Positions 57,501 to 64,000 of a DNA stretch of 64,000 nt are shown here, piece by piece. The position numbers and the translations under genes are program-made. How positions within the stretch are numbered: the stretch's first letter is position 1; each line of letters opens with the position of its first letter. Source of the DNA: Spinacia oleracea (lineage: Eukaryota; Streptophyta; Magnoliopsida; Caryophyllales; Amaranthaceae); contig NC_079487.1 of assembly GCF_020520425.1 (NCBI RefSeq), positions 110,642,141-110,706,140 on the forward strand, written 5' to 3'. Under the pieces are notes generated by a model. The model was not told where the DNA came from and did not search any database. It saw only the letters and a program-made list of their open reading frames with translations.

Positions 57501-60500
57501 CTACCTTTTGGCAGGGGAGAGTACATTCTTCACACAGCACTCCTCTTGTACGCTGATCTGACGAAGATGATGAATTCTGACGGGGATGACAAATCTTCGT
57601 GCAATAATGATTGCTACAAGCAAGGGGACTTCCACACAAGTTGTCACATGAAAATTGCGGGTTTTTTGAACAAATCATCTGCAAAGAAGCCCACAAAAGA
57701 AGTATAACCATATTGTCATGTAGTATATAATGCAATTGCAGCCTAATAAAAAATAATAGAACTAGTTGGAAACTAAATAAGACTTTAAGTATGTGCTTCG
57801 AGCCTTAGATCCAACATTATTTACTTAAAAAAAAAGGCAAAGAAAGCAGTCAAAATTAAACTAAAAAGAACTTCGATTCTATATAAAGCCAACCATTCTT
57901 TCTGCTGCAAAGTGTTGGCCGAGACAAGACCTCCACACAAGCTCCGGACAAGGTGGACATGGAGTTCCAGCTGTTGGTTCACTTTGGAAATTGTGTTTCT
58001 TTCTCTTCGGTTTCAGGGTGAACTCTGGGTTAGGCGGAGGTTGAGGACCATGGCACCTAATATTAGGGGGGAAAAAGAACGGGAAGATAAAACTCTTTAG
58101 TAAAAAAAAACAAAACAAAAAAGAAATTAAGACTTTATCACTTCATACACAATCTATTTCGATAGAGCAGGCAATACACTGACCTTAATTTGCAGGCATG
58201 ACCGCAAGGATACTCTTCACCACAAGGAAGTCGACAAGGTGGGCAAGTTCCATAATGACATTTGTGCGGCTAGTGCATAAAGGCAGTGTAAATTGTATAA
58301 GTGATCATGTTGGTATGATAAACCATGGAATTTGAAGCTACGAGGTATTCCATGTTATGAAAAACCGACAAATTCAGCAGAAACATTTTATCAGAAAGAC
58401 AAACCAGAATTTTGTGGAGGCCACATACCTTACAATTTGATCGGTGCCTACATAAAGGAGCTATCTGACATTGTTTACGGCAACGAGGCGGCTTCTGTTC
58501 TGTTTCTGTACCACAAGGGACCTGGTCACAAGTACCCATATAGCTTATAAACAAACATAAAACAAAGGGAAGTGCAAAGAACAACAGTTCCTCCTTTTTA
58601 GGTGACACACTTTCCTTTTTGGAAAGTTCTTTCCCGTTGACACACTTTTCATTTTTGGTAAGTTTGTAATGTAAATTTCCTATTTTACCCTTAAATGAGT
58701 ATGTGGATATGTGGTTACATGGTTAGTGACTTAGTGTATAGGGGTATTATTGTCTATTACCTTCCTTTGTCACCTTTTTGTTAATATATGCGCCAAAATA
58801 AAGTGTGTCAACTAAAAAAGAACCGAGGAAGTAATAAATAAAAAAATATAAAAAAGCATATTAAGCTGCTAACTTTGAACTAGGCAACATGCATGCCCAC
58901 TTAATATGATTAAATAGATAGGCTAGAACCTGTCCATTTTCGATGGAGCCAAAGGTTCATTTGTTCTTTTGGTTGTGGGATGTAATGGACTAAATCAAAA
59001 TGGCTCTTAAAACCTTTTCGCTTCCTTTCCATGAAGTAGGAGATGGTCGTCCCGTTGTCGTCCCGTTATCACTTTTGGATCAATTGGAAACAACCTCTCT
59101 GCACGGGTAAGGTTGCGTACACCCGACCCCCCCTTACCCTGCTTCTTGCGGGAGCCTCTTTGAGGCAATGGGGTAATGATAATGATAATGATAATGAGAT
59201 AGGCTAGAACCGGCAACGATCAACAGGACCCGGAGGTGTTGGGGGTTGTTAGTGTTGTTATAGCCCAATAATGATTTGTCCTCACACAAGAGAACATTGT
59301 TCATATTGCTTACATTACAAAATGACCATAATGCAATATTTCAAGATAGTATATAGATACTGCTTTCACTTAGATACTACTTCGGTCATAAATTGAACAG
59401 TTGCATTCTATTTACCTATCAATTTCTAACTGGTATGGAGAAGATGACATTTTTGAGTTAACAAACAAGGGAAACTGTAAAGAAATTCAAAAGAAAACAA
59501 TGAAGAGAAAAGGATCCTTAACTGGGAACACGGAAATGGGTGCTGATCTCAAAATTGTAAAATAAATTATGGGTGGGAAGGAATGCTTATAAATATAGAA
59601 CACATAAAAGTATTAGAATGTAAAAAGAGAGAAGATATGAATGGTTCGGTAGGCACAATTTGATAGCGCAGATTCCAAAAATGTGTTTTTCCTCATGATG
59701 TCTATCAAGGGATGAATACTAGTCCAATTGGCATTGTAACAAGAACTGTATTGGAATTTGGGAAGATAGTTGGCATCTTGTTCCACCAGATTTCCGCTAT
59801 TCAGAATTCTAATGTCAATTTTAATTGTAATAAGAGGATTTTCAAGGTTTAATTGCTGGATACAGGCCAACCAAGCAACCAGAATAGGTTTGATGATGAT
59901 AATTTTTTGGGTCTAACCATCAGTGTAGGTTGGCTGACCTTTCATGCAGCAAACAACAGAATGTCATGGAATGTAACACATCAAGGAGAATAATAATTTA
60001 TAATACCTTCCTACTCTAATAAAGTCCCTCTGTCTCAGAATACTCGTGATAGTCATGGCACATTGTTTAAGAGATAAGTTGTTATTTGGTTTCAATTGTT
60101 ACTTTATTAAAAGGAAGATGCGTAGGAGTTAGTGGGGTATTTTTTATATTAAATGATAGAGTATGAGACCCTAACTTTTTAGCAGCAGAAAGAAAGGCAT
60201 TAAAGTATTAGTGGGTTGTTCCCAAAATAAAATTGTGAACAGTATATAGCAAAGCATGGAAAAGTGTAAAGAGTACTCTGAGATGGAGGAGTATGTGGTT
60301 GTGAAAAGGTATTAAGATTGTTATGTAACTTTGATAAGATTCTGTTGTCATCGGAATTGCAGTAATTTTTTCAACAAATTTTGAGATGGTGCAACAAAGC
60401 TAATTCTTATTGATAATTTGCCTTTACCGATGATGAGACAATTAGAGGTCCACTATGAGATCTATATAGAGAGGATGAAGGATAAATATTTATAACCCAA

Positions 60501-63500
60501 ATGTCAGCACATGGCTCCTGTTTATATTTCTGGGGATCATGTCTCTAATTGAGTGAATAAATGTAAAAATAGGCACATCTAGGCTCCGTTTGGTAGGGCG
60601 TAAAACGTTTTCATTGTAAAATGATTTTCCATGGAAAACATTTTTCAAGGGAAAACACAATTTCAAACTAGTTTTCCTTTGTTTGGTAACTTAAAGGAAA
60701 ATGGGAGAAGATGGTGAAGATTGAGGGGGAAGAAAGGAGAGGGAGGTAAAGAGGGAAGAAAGAAAAGTGGTTTCCCTCTATTTCAAATGGAAAAGGTTTT
60801 TTACCTTTAAGGGAGTCATGGAAAATTGTTTTACATCCCTTACCCAACCAAACAACGTAAAATGATTGAAAAGAGGAAAATCATTTTTCATGAAAACGTT
60901 TTACGCCCTACCAAACGGAGCCTAATCTCAATATGAAAGATCTCCTCCATATCCATCTTAGATGAGACAGGTTAGCTGTTAAAATCGAGTTAGAAACTGT
61001 TATTGCTGTCCAAAAGCAAGACTAAAACCAATTCTGACTGATTCTGATCCTGAAACAACAGTTTACAATTCAGCCATACATCACTCTATAACCAACCAAA
61101 GTGCCACTTGACACTTATGCACAGGCCGAAGTTAGTATACTAGTTCTTGTATCTATTTGTTTGCCACTAATATTTTATGTCTTGCGCCACTTAGAACAAA
61201 GTCTTCAATCCTTATAAGTTATACGACTTTTACAACACACTCTTTTGGAAATTCTATTATATAGCTTTCTCATTCTAGAGACAGTTAGTAGCCTTTAGGT
61301 AATAAATACTTCCACTATACATGTGCTCGCTAAAATTTTGAATGAAATACACTCAGTTTGGGAAGCGTGTCAATTATCAGAGAGGTTCCTTGTATCACTT
61401 ATCTCCGACAAACAAAGGATAGTTGGTTATATTTTACCTTCGGTGTTATCAAGATTTTGAAATGAATTAGTATTAGTTTCAGGAATAAGTAGTTTGGTTG
61501 TTCTGAGTTTTTTCTCTTAACAAAGTCCCTTCAAGATGAACTGACTAGGAGATATCTTGGAGAACTTCCCACCAGCAGTGAAGGGTTATACCATTTGACT
61601 AGTCTCATAGGGGCATGGTAAGGAGAGTAATTTTTAAAAAGAAGAAAGCAAAGTCCATAGGATGGTATCTGTTACTGCAGGGACAGTATTGTGTGCATTC
61701 GACCCGCAATGTCCATGCTCTAGATAGGAGTTAATTAAAAAACACTAGGATAACATTGATGTTAATGTAAGGAAATTTTTTTTAAGTTCATTGAGATTAT
61801 ATAACCACCTGTTCAAAAGTCTGAAACTATAAAGAGAGATTTCTCACCTCAAAATGTGTCTCACCACAAGCGCATGAAATGGTTACCATGAGCGGGCAAG
61901 GTGCACAGGGTCCCCTATCAATAAACCACAGAAGCATAAATTACATTCTTCAGTGAAAGGAATAACAATTATCAATTACTCCGTACTATTTATGTCCAAA
62001 TACATCAACGATACAGAACGATACATAGTTATGACTCCTAAAGAGGACTGATGATTTACAATTAAGATTGACGATTGAGCTAGTATTTTTTTTCCCTACA
62101 AAAGCTTGACATACTTGCTTAACATGATGGCAATGAGCCAAAACAAAGAGTTGAGCTAAATAACTCACACCACATCGAAATCAGACCTTAACATCAGTAA
62201 TTAATTGATCCCTCACAAGTCACAACATACAAAGAGATGACAAGCACAATAAGCAGATGCTTCCTTTTTATTCTGAAGGCAAAAGGAAATACAGCACCAT
62301 ATAGTTAACTACTAAGAACATTTCTTCAAATGCTATCAGTGATCATGCAACACAATACCCACCACAACCTCAATCTGACAACCAGGAAGTCAGCAGAAAG
62401 ATGAGAAAAACTAAATGCAGGAGACCAGTAATCTACCTATGACATGGAGAAGGGCATTTGTGATTTCTACAACGGAGCTTCCTGCCACAAACCTGAAAAA
62501 CAGAAAGTTCACTACATTCAGAACATGTAAATCACAAAACTTATGTAACAGCCTTTGAATATTAAGATGCACCTCTGTACAAGGTGGACAGTCCCCGTCG
62601 CAGCAGCGACGCCTGCATGCATGGCGCTCACAATCACGGTCTCTCTTACATTTTCTTTCACATACCAAATCTTGATAGCAGGGAACCTATATAATTGTTA
62701 GTGAGCATTGGCCATAGCAATTTAGCAATATTATCATTTAAATCCACAATCAACCAAAAGGAAGGGAAAATTTCACCTGTTTGGTCTGGCTTCCACATCG
62801 ACATGACTTTGTCATCATGATTCTACATGTCTCAACACAAGACCCGCGATGACACCTCTCATGGCATGTATGCTTGCCACAACTCAACTTCTTATCACAA
62901 GTTGCCCCACACAATTTCACCTCCACATCACAAGCTATCCCTTCATAAACTCTCCTACCACAGGGACAAGTCCTCTTCCCTTTAAGAGGGCATTTACCGC
63001 ACACACCCCCATGGCACCCTCGCTCGCAAACATGCTTCCCGCAATCCAAACCTTGCGCACATGGATTATCACATCGAAAATTCCTATCACAGCACTCTCT
63101 TTCCTCCTCCACCTTCCCACATTGGCACTTATACACACCCTTCTCCCTACATGGTGAGCACTCCCCATTATGGCAAATCTCAGCACACCTATGAATCCCA
63201 CAATCCAAAACCTTAATACATTGCTTATTACATGAAAATTCCTTAAATCCACATCTCCTAACATCCTGAATCCCCCCACAAAAACACCTACTGTTCACTA
63301 ATTGAGGGCAAGAAGGACAAGGTCCAGGGTGACACAACAAAAGACAAAAATGCCCACAGTTATTCTTCAATGGCCTCCTACAAATCTCCCCACATGAATG
63401 AGGCAAAATCCAAGGATCATGAGGTGGGTTTTCTAATTTACTACAAAAGCAATAGTAATTCTTAGGAATTAAAGATTTAGAGTACTCAAATCTACATTTA

Positions 63501-63928
63501 GGACAATTCCATACCGAAGTCTCGGCGGCGGTCTGGGCCGAGATGGGGAGGCGCGTGAGGGCGCGCAAAGCAGCTTGAGAAGTTGCTTGTTGAGCCCATT
63601 GCTGAATACATTGGAGATGAAACACAGAGAAGCAAAACCCATTGCAAGACCATGTGGGGTCAGTGGATTTGATGCGTTCGAGGCAAATGAGGCAAGAAAG
63701 AGCACCTGATGAAGAAGAATTGAGGAATGATTGGATCTTTATAAGGTCTAAAGATTGTGGGGAGGAAGAAGAAGTTGAATCATGGCCGTTGGTCTCAAGG
63801 TAGGCTTTGAAGATGGTGGTGGAGAGATCAGCATGGCGGAGATATGCGGCGGAACTTGCGGCGGTGTCGGAATCATAGTCAGAGGTGTCGGAAGAGGGAG
63901 ATTGTGACTGGTTTATGGTGGTAGACAT
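54597..63928 (-). CDS. NFXL2: NF-X1-type zinc finger protein with RING-CH domain and membrane anchor
   Basis: Thirteen exons (minus): 63928-62777, 62686-62573, 62492-62437, 61914-61848, 58521-58429, 58269-58184, 58056-57894, 57678-57505, 57035-56845, 55903-55822, 55656-55450, 54943-54854, 54755-54597; 877 aa, all in phase. Arabidopsis NFXL2 is of similar length. An acidic, Ser-rich N-terminus precedes a RING-CH finger (CLICLERIKS...HLQCIQQW...WNCPKC, about 79-145), which suggests E3 ubiquitin ligase activity. Then follow many NF-X1 fingers of the CGxHxCxxxCHxGxCxxC type (for example CGKHVCERGCHGGVCGKC), a divergent linker, a basic KRRKRRERV patch, and a hydrophobic helix near 834-852 (FVMLIIVLVALVGLAYYGYK) 25 residues from the end. 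In Arabidopsis NFXL factors modulate stress, ABA and clock responses. At the exon 7/8 join the reading gives ...AAERM-MICS, one Met more than expected; this border is the least sure. Confidence 0.93.
58588..58831. mobile_element. Stowaway-like MITE in NFXL2 intron 4
   Basis: Left CCTCCTTTTTAGGTGACACA; the right end inverts to CTTCCTCGGTTCTTTTTTAG then TTGACACAC. It lies just beyond the acceptor end of the 3.3 kb intron. Confidence 0.7.
58931..59196 (+). mobile_element. SINE with 15-bp target duplication in NFXL2 intron 4
   Basis: The 266 bp insert is flanked by exact copies of AGATAGGCTAGAACC (58916-58930 and 59197-59211). Its 3' half contains GGTAAGGTTGCGTACACCCG and CTTCTTGCGGGAGCCTCTTT, then a (TAATGA)n tail. 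This block is widespread in eudicot SINEs (from memory). Confidence 0.85.
60024..60291. mobile_element. Stowaway-like MITE in NFXL2 intron 4
   Basis: Left CCCTCTGTCTCAGAATACTC; the right end inverts to CTCCTCCATCTCAGAGTACTC. TA flank at 60292-60293. Borders are approximate on the left. Confidence 0.7.
60582..60922. mobile_element. MITE with long TIRs in NFXL2 intron 4
   Basis: The inverted ends are identical over at least 33 bases, starting GGCTCCGTTTGGTAGGGCGT and running through AAAACGTTTTCAT. GGCTCCGTTTGG resembles Tourist/hAT tips. No clear target duplication (CTA left, TAA right), so the superfamily is undecided. Confidence 0.8.
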
Positions 63929-64000
63929 TCTTGGGATTTTTCAAGTAAAGACTAGCAGGAGAATGAAAAGTGTTTTTGTTTTGATTCTTTTGAACAACAA
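63929..64000 (-). other. 5' leader of NFXL2
   Basis: Seventy-two bases upstream of the NFXL2 start codon, probably 5' UTR. Too short to show a promoter. Confidence 0.5.

Noticed and set aside
62849-63705. Open frames antisense or out of frame to NFXL2 exon 1
   Set aside because: They are shadows of the Cys-rich NFXL2 coding sequence, which has family support.
1-64000. A previously undescribed gene system
   Set aside because: All well-supported genes belong to known plant families and show no functional clustering. The unusual content is transposon structure rather than a new pathway.

Overview
This window is nuclear DNA from a flowering plant, most likely a eudicot. The genes have many short exons split by AT-rich introns, two products are plastid proteins (one of them for the thylakoid lumen), and the gaps are packed with plant transposon types: Stowaway, Tourist/Harbinger, hAT, MULE and Helitron elements, SINEs, LINEs and LTRs. 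The dispersed 9-mer TACTCCGTA, and its reverse complement, reminds me of Amaranthaceae/Chenopodiaceae (Caryophyllales) genomes. That lineage call is an inference from memory and is weak.

Six real genes are visible. From left to right they are: (1) the last exon of a DYRK-family protein kinase (346-531, +); (2) a six-exon SCP/FCP-type HAD phosphatase, orthologue-like to Arabidopsis At3g55960 (13751-19384, +); (3) an eight-exon plastid imidazoleglycerol-phosphate dehydratase, HISN5 (22703-30235, +); (4) a thylakoid-lumen PSII assembly factor of the Psb27-H2/LPA19 type (31292-32537, -), convergent with HISN5; (5) an intronless CRINKLY4-related receptor kinase, CCR3 (48504-50900, +); (6) a 13-exon NF-X1-type zinc finger protein, NFXL2, with a C-terminal membrane anchor (54597-63928, -). 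Exon borders were set by hand from GT/AG sites, reading phase and family conservation. All joins are in phase. The six genes form no common pathway. CCR3 and the phosphatase have adjacent Arabidopsis counterparts (At3g55950, At3g55960), which suggests ancient microsynteny.

The rest is a transposon landscape that can be read almost to the base. At 20645-22475 a Stowaway MITE was split by a Helitron and by a second Stowaway. At 34826-36090 a Stowaway sits in a (TTA)n tract and holds a hAT element, which holds a Helitron. At 39366-44662 a LINE carries a 2.8 kb solo-LTR-like insertion in its RNase H domain. A related 2.9 kb LTR at 7544-10449 splits an AP2-domain pseudogene. At 44833-46562 a Tourist-like element holds a Stowaway and a roughly 700 bp heptanucleotide array. 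Several SINEs and MITEs keep their target-site duplications.

I found no sign of a new enzyme system, gene cluster, CRISPR array or prokaryote-like operon. The most unusual signals are the nested insertions, the strongly over-represented 9-mer TACTCCGTA (possibly Stowaway excision scars), the AATAATT array, and the foldback element just upstream of the phosphatase gene.
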